Assembly: GCA_018710795.1 (NCBI GenBank)
Contig: DVJH01000051.1
Location: 1-17,182 of the forward strand
Length of the DNA: 17,182 nt
Direction: 5' to 3'
From: Candidatus Galligastranaerophilus gallistercoris
GTDB lineage: Bacteria; Cyanobacteriota; Vampirovibrionia; Gastranaerophilales; Gastranaerophilaceae
Part shown: positions 6,812 to 14,521 of the stretch, in pieces
Layout: each line of letters opens with the position of its first letter
How positions within the stretch are numbered: position 1 is the stretch's first letter
Program-made: the position numbers and the translations under genes
Notes under the pieces: generated by a model
What the model was told of the DNA's origin: nothing
Databases searched by the model: none
The model's input: only the letters and a program-made list of their open reading frames with translations

Positions 6812-8190
6812 ATCATAATATTTTTCATCTCGGATAAAATGCCCTGTTTGATTTCAAGAGTATCGGTTCCTAAGTTTTCCAATATTTTCATGGCAACGCA
6901 GTCTTTAATTTTTGTAATTGCATATAAAATATGTTCGGACATGATTTTTTCTTTGCCGTGGTTTTTTGCCGCTTCGTATGCTATTTCAAGAAGTTTTTTT
7001 GCTCTTTGTGTGTATTTTATGCTGCCGTTTTCTTCAAAAACATCGTCGCCGATTAAATTTTCAACCTGAAGCCTTGCATCTTTCAGAGTTATTCCGAGTT
7101 TATCAAGAACCGCCGCCGCAACACCGTTTTTATAAGCAAGAATACCGAGAAGAATCATCTCCGTTCCTATTATATTTTTATTCAAATTTATGCACTCGGC
7201 TTTTGCGAGCCTTAAAATCGCAAGAGTTTCGGGCATGGTTTTTGCGCCCGTGTTTAATTCTTTTGTAAGCTGTTCTTCCAAATCTGTCTTATAGCCCGTT
7301 AATTCTTTTATTATTTTGTATGCAATGCCCGTTTTAGCTTTTAAAACGCCCAATATTATATGTTCAGGCTTAATTTCAACGCTTCCGAATTCTTTTGCGG
7401 CTTCAAAAGTATTCAGCATTGCTCTGAAGGCGTTAGGGGTAAAGATAATCTGCCTTTCTCCGTATTCTTCCGAACGGTTTGAAAAAGTTTTTAATTTTTC
7501 GTCAAACGCTTCTTTTGTAATGCCGTATTTTTCAAGTATTTTAACTATATCGGAATCCCTTATATCAAGAACGGATTCAACTATCTGTTCCGTTCCCAGA
7601 ATTTCATAACCGTACGTTGAAAGTTTTGATTTTGCGGAACTTAAAAGGTTGGATAATGAATTTTCGGTAAAAATCGTATCAACTTTTTTAAAAAACTGTT
7701 TTGAATTGTTGTCTTCATCTTCTTCGGGGTGTTTAAAAGCGCTTTTTTTGGCTTTTTTGTTTAAAACGCCTTTTATATTTGAAATTACTTTTTCTTCTTC
7801 AAAATTAAATTCTTTTAAAATTTCACAGGCGCCCGAATCTTTTGAATTAAAAATTGCAAGAGCAATATGAAACGGGGTTACGAGAGAATTGTTGTAAAAT
7901 TTTGCAATTTCCATCGTTTTTTCCAAAATATCTTTTGCACCCGTTGAAAAAGGGATAAATTCACCGTTTTTGGGTTCTTTTTTTAAATTAATTTTTCTGT
8001 TTATTTTTTCTTTCAGTTCGTTAATATCTATATCATGCACACCGATTAATTTTGCCTGAACACCTTTTGCCGCAAGCACAAGCCCCAGTAAGAGATGCTC
8101 CGAATAAACTTTGTCGGCGCCCGAATTTCCCGCTTGTATTTGAGCGTTCATAACAATATCAATTGCTTTTTGGGTGAACTTTTCAAACAT
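6808..8190 (-). CDS. Stand-alone multi-Clp_N-repeat protein (no AAA+ ATPase)
   Basis: The 460 residues are almost entirely Clp N-terminal repeats, the modules by which ClpA/ClpC/ClpB take up adaptors and substrates. I count six units at about 2-66, 79-143, 173-236, 248-311, 319-381 and 391-455. Each has the helical pattern A-x2-A followed by (S/T)EH(L/I)LL(G/A), for example YSEHLLLGLV, KPEHIILGVL, GTEMILLGIL and MSEHILYAI. They pair as three Clp_N domains, joined by a charged linker at about 144-170. No Walker A or B motif, ClpP-binding loop or UVR motif is present, so this is not ClpC itself. It could be a substrate scaffold, a decoy or an adaptor for a Clp protease. The ribosome binding site is weak. 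It follows hydA on the same strand, behind an imperfect hairpin, so some cotranscription is possible. Confidence 0.85.
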   Translation of the reverse strand: MFEKFTQKAIDIVMNAQIQAGNSGADKVYSEHLLLGLVLAAKGVQAKLIGVHDIDINELKEKINRKINLKKEPKNGEFIPFSTGAKDILEKTMEIAKFYNNSLVTPFHIALAIFNSKDSGACEILKEFNFEEEKVISNIKGVLNKKAKKSAFKHPEEDEDNNSKQFFKKVDTIFTENSLSNLLSSAKSKLSTYGYEILGTEQIVESVLDIRDSDIVKILEKYGITKEAFDEKLKTFSNRSEEYGERQIIFTPNAFRAMLNTFEAAKEFGSVEIKPEHIILGVLKAKTGIAYKIIKELTGYKTDLEEQLTKELNTGAKTMPETLAILRLAKAECINLNKNIIGTEMILLGILAYKNGVAAAVLDKLGITLKDARLQVENLIGDDVFEENGSIKYTQRAKKLLEIAYEAAKNHGKEKIMSEHILYAITKIKDCVAMKILENLGTDTLEIKQGILSEMKNIMI

Positions 8191-8230
8191 TTTAAAATCT
8201 TACATCAAATTAATAAAGTTGTATAGTATT

Positions 8231-8258
8231 AAAGCACGTAAAAATTTTTACGGGCTTT
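8231..8258 (-). terminator. Hairpin after hydA, possible terminator
   Basis: A 28-base inverted repeat (AAAGC-x-CGTAAAAATTTTTACG-x-GCTTT, one mismatched position) lies eight bases past the hydA stop. On the minus strand only three T follow the stem directly, so termination may be partial. It could equally protect the hydCBA mRNA 3' end. Confidence 0.5.
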
Positions 8259-8265
8259 AAAAATT

Positions 8266-10029
8266 TTATTTATTTGCCAAATCCTTGTAGGAATTTTTAA
8301 ACATATCCGAATATGTCGTGTGCAATAATTCATGAGCTTTATGACTGTTGGGATTTTCAAGAAATTCTTTATACAGCTTTTGAATATCCGGATTTTCATG
8401 GGATTTTCTGCACTTAAGCTCTTTATCTTCTTTATATAACCCTTCAGCTCTCAATTCTTTTATTTTTGAATCATCGCAGCTTCTCGGCTGTCCGCCGCCG
8501 TTAACACAGCCCCCTGGGCATGCCATAACTTCAAGAAGCTGAAAATCGGCTTTTCCTTCTTTTAATTCTTTAATTGATTTTTCGGCTTCTTTTAGCGTAG
8601 ATACCACTCTTATTTTAACTTTTGTTCCTTTGATATCAACAATCGCTTCTTTTGTCCTGTGGTTTTTATCGACTCCTCTTAACGGTATAAAATCAAGGTT
8701 TTGAAGAGTTTCTTTGGTTACAAATTCGTATGCGGTTCTGACTGCAGCTTCCGCAACACCGCCCGAGGCGCCAAAAATTGTACCCGCTCCGGTATATGTT
8801 CCGAAGGGCGAATCATTGGCTTCGGGTTTTATTTTTGCAAGGTTAATTCCTGCCGATTTTATCATTTTTGCAATTTCCTGCGTTGTCAAAACAACATCGG
8901 TTTCAAATCTGCCGTCTTTCATCAGCTGTCCTCTGATTGCCTCCGCTTTTTTTGCGGTGCAGGGCATAATGGAAATTACGTAAAGATTTTCTTTATCATA
9001 TCCTTCAAAATATTTTGGCACCACTTCTTTTATAACGGGAGAAAGCATTCCCTGGGGAGATTTGCAGCTTGATAAGTGTTTTAATAATTCAGGGTGCTGC
9101 GTTTCTAAATATCTTACCCATGCAGGGCAGCAGGAAGTGAATAAAGGAAGGTTTTCTCCTTTATTTAATCTTTCGATAAATTCGCTTGCTTCTTCCATAA
9201 TCGTAAGGTCGGCAGAGAAATTTGTATCAAAGATTAAATCAAACCCCAACTGTCTTAATGCCGCATTTAATTTTCCTATAACATTATCTCCGGGGTTAAG
9301 CCCGAATTCTTCACCCAGTGCAACACGAACCGAAGGTGCCATTTGAACTGCGGTTTTTTTGGTTTTGTCGTTTATAATATCCCAGACTCTTTCAATATCT
9401 GATTTAATCGTTAAAGCGCCCGTCGGGCAGACTGCCTGACATTGACCGCAAAATACACAGTCAACGCTTCCCAATGTTCTTCCCGCAAAGGGCTGAACCG
9501 TTGTTTTGGAGCCTCTGTTTGCAAACCCCAATACGCTATGACCCTGAAATTCATGGCATGCTCTGACGCATGCGCCGCATAATATGCATTTATTCGGGTC
9601 TCTTACGATTGAAGGGTTAAGATTGTCCACGGGTAAAAAGTCCTGCGGTTTTTTCTTTGCAAATCTTATATCTTCTATGCCGTATTCCTGAGCGTATTTT
9701 TGAAGTTCGCAATTGCCCGATTTATTGCAGGTTGTACATTCTCTGTCGTGGTTTGCAAGCAACAATTCAAGAACGATTTTTCTTACTCTTCTTGTCTTTT
9801 CCGTATTGGTATGAATTCTAAGCCCGGGTTCAGGCGGCATCGTGCAGGAAGATTGAAGCCCTCTGCCTTCAATTTCCACAACGCACATTCTGCAAGCGCC
9901 GTATTGGGTCAAATCCGGTCTGTAACAAAAAGTCGGAACGTTGAAACCGTTGTTTCTTATAACTTCAAGAAGATTCGGTTCGTTTGTATATTCGCATTCT
10001 TTATTATTTATAAATAACGTATTTGTCAT
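8266..10029 (-). CDS. hydA: [FeFe] hydrogenase catalytic subunit HydA of the trimeric (group A3-like) enzyme
   Basis: HydA interconverts H2 and protons at the H-cluster. The 587 residues carry, in order: a [2Fe-2S] ferredoxin domain (C35, C46, C49, C62), the His/Cys [4Fe-4S] site (H94, C98, C101, C107), and two [4Fe-4S] clusters (C148/151/154/158 and C191/194/197/201). The catalytic motifs follow: L1 TSCCPAW (proton-shuttle C300, ligand C301), L2 MPCTAKKAE (C357, K360, E363) and L3 EVMACPGGCVNGGGQP (C504, C508). All residues for full catalysis are present. The C-terminus ends with a small-subunit-like HELLHTTY stretch; the extra C-terminal Fe-S domain of some bifurcating HydA proteins is absent. 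It is last in hydC-hydB-hydA, starting 16 bases after hydB with AGAGGA six bases before its ATG. With HydB and HydC it likely couples H2 to NAD(H) and ferredoxin together. Confidence 0.97.
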   Translation of the reverse strand: MTNTLFINNKECEYTNEPNLLEVIRNNGFNVPTFCYRPDLTQYGACRMCVVEIEGRGLQSSCTMPPEPGLRIHTNTEKTRRVRKIVLELLLANHDRECTTCNKSGNCELQKYAQEYGIEDIRFAKKKPQDFLPVDNLNPSIVRDPNKCILCGACVRACHEFQGHSVLGFANRGSKTTVQPFAGRTLGSVDCVFCGQCQAVCPTGALTIKSDIERVWDIINDKTKKTAVQMAPSVRVALGEEFGLNPGDNVIGKLNAALRQLGFDLIFDTNFSADLTIMEEASEFIERLNKGENLPLFTSCCPAWVRYLETQHPELLKHLSSCKSPQGMLSPVIKEVVPKYFEGYDKENLYVISIMPCTAKKAEAIRGQLMKDGRFETDVVLTTQEIAKMIKSAGINLAKIKPEANDSPFGTYTGAGTIFGASGGVAEAAVRTAYEFVTKETLQNLDFIPLRGVDKNHRTKEAIVDIKGTKVKIRVVSTLKEAEKSIKELKEGKADFQLLEVMACPGGCVNGGGQPRSCDDSKIKELRAEGLYKEDKELKCRKSHENPDIQKLYKEFLENPNSHKAHELLHTTYSDMFKNSYKDLANK

Positions 10030-10045
10030 AATTTATCCTCTCATC

Positions 10046-11914
10046 TTACACAAGTGAAATTGCCTTAAACGGACAGCTTGAAATACATGCGCCGCATTTA
10101 ATACATTTTGCCTGAACGATTTTATGCGGATTTTTAACGCTGCCTTCAATTGCTCCCACGGGGCAGTTTCTTGCGCATTTTGTACAGCCCTTGCAAAGTT
10201 CTTCGTTGATTTTATATGTTTTAAGAGCGCTGCAAACGCCGGCGGGACATTTTTTGTCTTTAATGTGTGCTATATATTCGTCCCTGAAATATTTTAGAGT
10301 TGATAAAACGGGGTTTGGAGCCGTTTTACCCAGCCCGCACAACGATCCTTCTTTAACCGCAAGAGCGAGTTCTTCAAGAGTATCCAAATCTTTCATTTCG
10401 CCGTCGCCTCTTACGATTTTTTCGAGGATTTTTAACATGTTTTTTGTGCCTTCGCGGCAGGGAACGCATTTTCCGCAGGATTCGTTCTGCGTAAAGTGCA
10501 TAAAGAATCTTGCAACTTCAACAATACAGGTGTCTTCGTTCATAACGACAAGACCGCCCGAACCTACCATGGCACCCGCTTTAATTAAGTTATCGTAATC
10601 CATCGGAATATCAAGATGTTCTTCGGTTAAGCATCCGCCTGAGGGACCTCCGATTTGAACGGCTTTAAATTTTTTATTGTTTCTGATACCGCCGCCGATA
10701 TCAAAAATAATTTCTCTTAAAGTTGTTCCCATCGGAACTTCAATAAGACCCGTATTATTTACTTCGCCCGTAAGAGCAAAAGTTTTTGTACCTTTCGATT
10801 TTTCCGTTCCGAAAGATGAGAACCAATCGGCCCCTTTATCGATAATAACGGGAACGTTTGCAAGCGTTTCAACGTTATTAATCAAAGTGGGGCGTCCAAA
10901 TAAGCCGCAATTTGCTGGGAACGGCGGTTTTGGTCTCGGCATGCCTCTTTCACCTTCAATTGAAGCCATTAATGCGGTTTCTTCGCCGCAAACAAATGCG
11001 CCTGCGCCTTCTTTAATGTGTATATCAAAGTTAAAGCCGCTTCCCATAATATTTTTGCCTAAAAAACCTCTTTCTTCGGCCTGTTTGATTGCAATTCTCA
11101 AACGTTTAATCGCAAGAGGATATTCGGCACGAACATAAATATATGCTTCATCCGCTCCGATTGCAAAACCTGCAATCGCCATTCCTTCAAGAAGTTTATG
11201 CGGGTCGCCTTCCATAACGGATCTGTCCATAAAAGCGCCCGGGTCGCCTTCATCACCGTTGCATACAACGTATGATTTTCCGCCTCTGTTTGCTGCGGTA
11301 AATCTCCATTTTCTTCCCGTAGGGAAACCTCCGCCGCCTCTGCCTCTTAAACCGGATTTTTCTATTTCTTCAATAACCGCTTCAGGGTTATTTTGTTCAA
11401 GAACTTTTGATAAAGCTCTGTATGCACCTTTTGCTATTGCTTCATCAATACATTCGGCGTTAATTTCACCGCAATTTTTCAAAGATGTCCTTGATTGTTT
11501 TGCATAAAAATTGATTTCTTCGTTTTTATAAACGTGAGCATTTGTTTTAGGGTCCGTATATAAAAGTCTTTCAACGGGTTTTCCGTCTTTTATGTGGCTG
11601 TTTATTATCTCTTCCACATCATCGGGTTTTACTTTAACATATGTAATATCAAAATCGGGAATTATAACCAAAACTCCCTGTTCGCAAAAACCGTGGCAGC
11701 CGGTGGGCACGGTTACCATTTTTTTATGTTCGGATAAAATGCCGACATCGGCGCCCAATTCTTTAAATTTTTCGATTACTTCATTTGAACCGTTTGCGAT
11801 ACATCCGGTTCCGTTGCACACCAAAACCCTTAAACCCTGATTTTTAATTGATTCTTCGGCTTTTTTTTGTTCTTCTTTTATATCAATGCTTAACTTTTTA
11901 ACTTCTGTTTCCAT
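10046..11914 (-). CDS. hydB: NAD(H)/FMN-binding subunit HydB of the bifurcating hydrogenase (NuoF-like)
   Basis: HydB is the flavin subunit where electrons between NAD(H) and ferredoxin are split or joined. Its 622 residues contain an N-terminal thioredoxin-like [2Fe-2S] domain (C33, C38, C73, C77) and the NuoF core. The core has GRGGGGFPTG (191-200) for NADH/FMN, NGDEGDPGAFMDRSVMEGDP (about 219-238), and the [4Fe-4S] site ESCGKCVPC plus C526 (C480, C483, C486, C526). A CPAGVC motif (556-561) precedes a C-terminal two-cluster ferredoxin domain (C574/577/580/584 and C604/607/610/614). The thioredoxin-like domain plus C-terminal ferredoxin is the arrangement of HydABC-type enzymes rather than complex I. 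Its ribosome binding site GAGGGA lies within the last codons of hydC, whose stop is three bases before the ATG, so the two are translationally coupled. Confidence 0.97.
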   Translation of the reverse strand: METEVKKLSIDIKEEQKKAEESIKNQGLRVLVCNGTGCIANGSNEVIEKFKELGADVGILSEHKKMVTVPTGCHGFCEQGVLVIIPDFDITYVKVKPDDVEEIINSHIKDGKPVERLLYTDPKTNAHVYKNEEINFYAKQSRTSLKNCGEINAECIDEAIAKGAYRALSKVLEQNNPEAVIEEIEKSGLRGRGGGGFPTGRKWRFTAANRGGKSYVVCNGDEGDPGAFMDRSVMEGDPHKLLEGMAIAGFAIGADEAYIYVRAEYPLAIKRLRIAIKQAEERGFLGKNIMGSGFNFDIHIKEGAGAFVCGEETALMASIEGERGMPRPKPPFPANCGLFGRPTLINNVETLANVPVIIDKGADWFSSFGTEKSKGTKTFALTGEVNNTGLIEVPMGTTLREIIFDIGGGIRNNKKFKAVQIGGPSGGCLTEEHLDIPMDYDNLIKAGAMVGSGGLVVMNEDTCIVEVARFFMHFTQNESCGKCVPCREGTKNMLKILEKIVRGDGEMKDLDTLEELALAVKEGSLCGLGKTAPNPVLSTLKYFRDEYIAHIKDKKCPAGVCSALKTYKINEELCKGCTKCARNCPVGAIEGSVKNPHKIVQAKCIKCGACISSCPFKAISLV

Positions 11915-11917
11915 AGG

Positions 11918-12418
11918 TTATCCCTCTTGTTCCTGTGCAACTATTGTATCAATAACTATTTTTACGGCATCCGGTGTCATCTGCGGATAAACTTTTCCGT
12001 TAATGACCACAACCGGCGCAAGTCCGCAGGCGCCGAGGCAGCTTACGGTTTCAACGGAAAATAACCCGTCTTTGGATGTAAATTTCCCTTCTTCGAGGTT
12101 AAATCTTTGCGTTAAATATGTATAAACAGGCATTGACCCTCTTACATGGCATGCCGTTCCGTCGCAGCATTTAACTTCATATTTTCCTTTCGGCTCAAGC
12201 GAAAACTGCGCATAAAAAGTTGCCACCCCATATACTTCTGCGGGCGACAATCCTTCAATTTTTGTTCCGATATATGCAATTGCTTCCTGCGGTAAAAATC
12301 TGAATTCTTCCTGAACTTTTTGAAGAATTGCAATCAGATTTTGTTTTTTTGCGCCGATAGAAGCTATAATGTCATCAACTTTTTTAAAATTGACGGCACA
12401 GGGTGTTTCAGTGCTCAT
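11918..12418 (-). CDS. hydC: NuoE-like [2Fe-2S] subunit HydC of the bifurcating hydrogenase
   Basis: The 166-residue protein is a complete NuoE/HydC homologue: a helical N-terminal half with FLPQEAIAYI and VYGVATFYAQF, and a thioredoxin-like C-terminal half binding one [2Fe-2S] cluster. The ligands are C85-x4-C90 (CDGTAC) and C127-x3-C131 (CLGAC). It supports HydB in electron transfer within the HydABC trimer. It is the first gene of hydCBA. AAAGGAGA lies at proper distance before the ATG, and a promoter is visible about 40 bases upstream. The small proteins at 12553 and 15694 are shorter relatives that keep only the cluster-binding half. Confidence 0.96.
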   Translation of the reverse strand: MSTETPCAVNFKKVDDIIASIGAKKQNLIAILQKVQEEFRFLPQEAIAYIGTKIEGLSPAEVYGVATFYAQFSLEPKGKYEVKCCDGTACHVRGSMPVYTYLTQRFNLEEGKFTSKDGLFSVETVSCLGACGLAPVVVINGKVYPQMTPDAVKIVIDTIVAQEQEG

Positions 12419-12453
12419 AACAATCTCCTTTACTAACTGACAGCCTAGAATAA

Positions 12454-12482
12454 ATTATTGCACATCGAATTAATTAAATCAA
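12454..12482 (-). promoter_or_regulatory. Promoter of hydCBA
   Basis: On the minus strand TTGATT (12477-12482), a 17-base spacer and AATAAT (12454-12459) form a fair sigma-70 promoter. The start would be near 12447, with a leader of about 28 bases ending in AAAGGAGA. Its -35 box lies 11 bases from the -35 of the opposite promoter, so the two could share a regulator. I found no Rex-like palindrome. Confidence 0.6.
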
Positions 12483-12493
12483 ATATTAAAAAA

Positions 12494-12522
12494 TTGCTTA
12501 AAAGACCCGTTTAAATTATACT
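12494..12522 (+). promoter_or_regulatory. Promoter of the sensory/group B hydrogenase operon
   Basis: TTGCTT (12494-12499), a 17-base spacer and TATACT (12517-12522) precede the 12553 start codon. Transcription would begin near 12529, leaving a leader of about 24 bases with AGGA at 12539-12542. The small palindrome TGATAATCA (12522-12530) lies on the expected start point, but it is too short to call an operator. Confidence 0.6.
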
Positions 12523-12552
12523 GATAATCAAGATTGACAGGAATACACCAAA

Positions 12553-12801
12553 ATGGAAAAACAGGAACATAAAATTACCGTATGCCTCGGAAGTTCGTGC
12601 TTTGCAAGAGGAAACGAAGAACATTTGAGTTTTATCGAAAAATACATTGAAGAAAATAATCTGAAAGCAAATATAGAAATCTCGGGTTCAAGATGTGAAG
12701 GAAAATGCGCAACGGGACCCAATATCACAATAGACGGAACATTATATTCGGAAATCACAAACGAAAAGCTGAAAGAAATTCTGGATAAAATAAAAGGATA
12801 A
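12553..12801 (+). CDS. Thioredoxin-like [2Fe-2S] ferredoxin
   Basis: The 82-residue protein has the four cysteines of the NuoE/HydC C-terminal fold: C11-x4-C16 (CLGSSC) and C48-x3-C52 (CEGKC), followed by the usual GPNITIDG strand. It should bind one [2Fe-2S] cluster and act as an electron carrier or dedicated subunit. The next gene starts eight bases after its stop, with its AAAGGA inside the 3' end here, so a partnership with the sensory hydrogenase homologue is likely. It lacks the N-terminal helical half of HydC. AGGA lies ten bases before the start. Such small ferredoxins are known beside sensory [FeFe]-hydrogenase genes; the partner assignment here is inference. Confidence 0.9.
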   Translation: MEKQEHKITVCLGSSCFARGNEEHLSFIEKYIEENNLKANIEISGSRCEGKCATGPNITIDGTLYSEITNEKLKEILDKIKG

Positions 12802-12808
12802 ATAACCT

Positions 12809-14521
12809 ATGGATAAACTCTACCCCGTTTATACCCTGAATAACGAATGCCATGACTGTTATAAATGTGTAAGGGAATGCCACGTTAAAGCGATAAGCGT
12901 TAAAAACGGGCATGCATCGGTTATGAGCGACAAATGCATAGCATGCGGAAATTGTGTTAAAACCTGCCCCAATAACGCCAAAAGAGTAAGAGATGATGTT
13001 GAAAAAGTTAAAAATCTTTTCAGAGCGGGGGCAGAAGTTTATGTATCTTTAGCTCCGAGCTGGAGGGGCATTTTTGAACATTCAAGCTCTAAAATGATTG
13101 CAATTTTAAAAAAACTGGGCTTTAAGGGAGTAAGCGAAACGGCGCTCGGAGCACAGGAAGTTTCGATTGAAACGGCAAAAATAATGAATGAACAAACAAA
13201 AGGGCTTTTTATTTCAAGCGCATGCCCCGTTGTTGTTGATTATATAAGGCTCTATAATCCCAAGTTTACTAAAAATATTGTACCCATAGCATCTCCCGCC
13301 CTGACCCATGCAAAAATGCTTAAAAAAACGCTTGGCAATCATATCCATGTTGTTTTTATAGGTCCCTGTATCGCAAAGAAAAATGAATCCGATCATAATC
13401 CCGATTTAATAAGCGCTTCTTTAACTTTTGAAGAATTAAGATTATGGGTTCAGGAAGATTTCATTCCCGTTCAGGATATTGAATACACCGAAGATGATAT
13501 CTTTATCCCTTATGCTGCTAACGAAGGCACGCTTTATGCCGTTGAAGGCGGCATGAACGAAACAATAAAACGGGGCGGCATATCCGATGACGTACAATTG
13601 TTAAATATAAGCTCGATTGAAAACCTTGAAAAAGCATTATCGGGGTTAGACCCGGATATATTGGACAAAAAAATATTTATCGAAGCTCTATCCTGTAACG
13701 GCGGATGTTTGGCGGGTCCCTGTTCATCAACCAAAAAACCCGAACTTTTAAGAGTCAGCGATGTTTTATCAAAAGTAAACTACAGAGACGAAATTCCCAA
13801 AACTCCGGATACTGTAGTTGAAAAAGATTATGAAAAGAAAGATTTGAATAAACCCGTATACAGCTATGAAAATATAACCGAGGCGCTTAAAAAAGTCGGT
13901 AAATATACGGAAGAAGATGAATTAAACTGCGGCGGCTGCGGATACAATACCTGCAGAGAACTTGCCTGTGCTTTAATTTCGGGCGAAGCCGAGCCTTCAA
14001 TGTGCGTTTCATATATGAGAAAAATCGCAATGCAAAAAGCGGCGGCAATGCTCAGGTGTATGCCTTCGGCAAGCGTTATGGTGGATAAAGATTTAAGAAT
14101 AGTGGAGACAAACGAAGCGTTTATGAAAATGTTTTGTTCCGATATGCTTGATATATTCCCCGAAGGCATAAACGGTGCCAGCATAGACAGAATTGTCGAT
14201 TTTGCGGATATTTTTAAAGAAACATTGAAAACCCAAAAGGATATTCATAAAGAACACTATCCCCTGAATAACAGAATTTATGACATCAGCGCATTTTCAA
14301 TCGAGAAAAATGAATTGGCGGGCGCCATTATAACCGATGTAACGCAAAGTGAAATGGGAAGAGAAAAAATTGCACAAAGAGCCCATGAAGTCATAAACAA
14401 AAATATTGCAATAGTTCAGGAAATTGCCTGTTTATTGGGCGAGCATATGGTTGAAACGGAATTATTATTAAGCACCATTGCACAGGATTACGATACCAAT
14501 GATTCCGGAGATAAAAAATAA
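12809..14521 (+). CDS. hydS: Group C (sensory) [FeFe]-hydrogenase homologue with Fes and PAS domains
   Basis: The 570-residue protein begins with a two-cluster ferredoxin (C14/17/20/24 and C43/46/49/53). The H-cluster domain has altered motifs: L1 SSACP (A138 in place of the proton-shuttle cysteine, ligand C139), L2 GPCIAKKNE (C187) and L3 SCNGGCLAGP (C296, C300). A four-cysteine Fes-type site follows (C374, C377, C382, C399), then a PAS domain (about 415-512) and a helical tail to 570. All four H-cluster ligands are kept, but the missing shuttle predicts slow turnover, as in HydS sensors from Thermotoga. It has no kinase or cyclase output domain. Its stop overlaps the start of the phosphatase gene by one base (TAATG), so output probably passes to that phosphatase. 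It fits the phosphatase-linked subgroup of group C, subgroup assignment uncertain. Confidence 0.92.
   Translation: MDKLYPVYTLNNECHDCYKCVRECHVKAISVKNGHASVMSDKCIACGNCVKTCPNNAKRVRDDVEKVKNLFRAGAEVYVSLAPSWRGIFEHSSSKMIAILKKLGFKGVSETALGAQEVSIETAKIMNEQTKGLFISSACPVVVDYIRLYNPKFTKNIVPIASPALTHAKMLKKTLGNHIHVVFIGPCIAKKNESDHNPDLISASLTFEELRLWVQEDFIPVQDIEYTEDDIFIPYAANEGTLYAVEGGMNETIKRGGISDDVQLLNISSIENLEKALSGLDPDILDKKIFIEALSCNGGCLAGPCSSTKKPELLRVSDVLSKVNYRDEIPKTPDTVVEKDYEKKDLNKPVYSYENITEALKKVGKYTEEDELNCGGCGYNTCRELACALISGEAEPSMCVSYMRKIAMQKAAAMLRCMPSASVMVDKDLRIVETNEAFMKMFCSDMLDIFPEGINGASIDRIVDFADIFKETLKTQKDIHKEHYPLNNRIYDISAFSIEKNELAGAIITDVTQSEMGREKIAQRAHEVINKNIAIVQEIACLLGEHMVETELLLSTIAQDYDTNDSGDKK

Noticed and set aside
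8701..9072. Plus-strand open frames opposite hydA
   Set aside because: They are antisense to the H-cluster motifs, and their products look compositionally random.
10677..11138. Plus-strand open frame of about 150 codons inside hydB
   Set aside because: It lies wholly antisense to the most conserved part of HydB, has no ribosome binding site or recognisable motif, and long antisense frames are common opposite such genes.
12419..12552. Rex-type (TTGTGA-N-TCACAA) operator between the hydrogenase operons
   Set aside because: I searched the region by eye and found only short AT palindromes such as TGATAATCA; none fits the Rex pattern.
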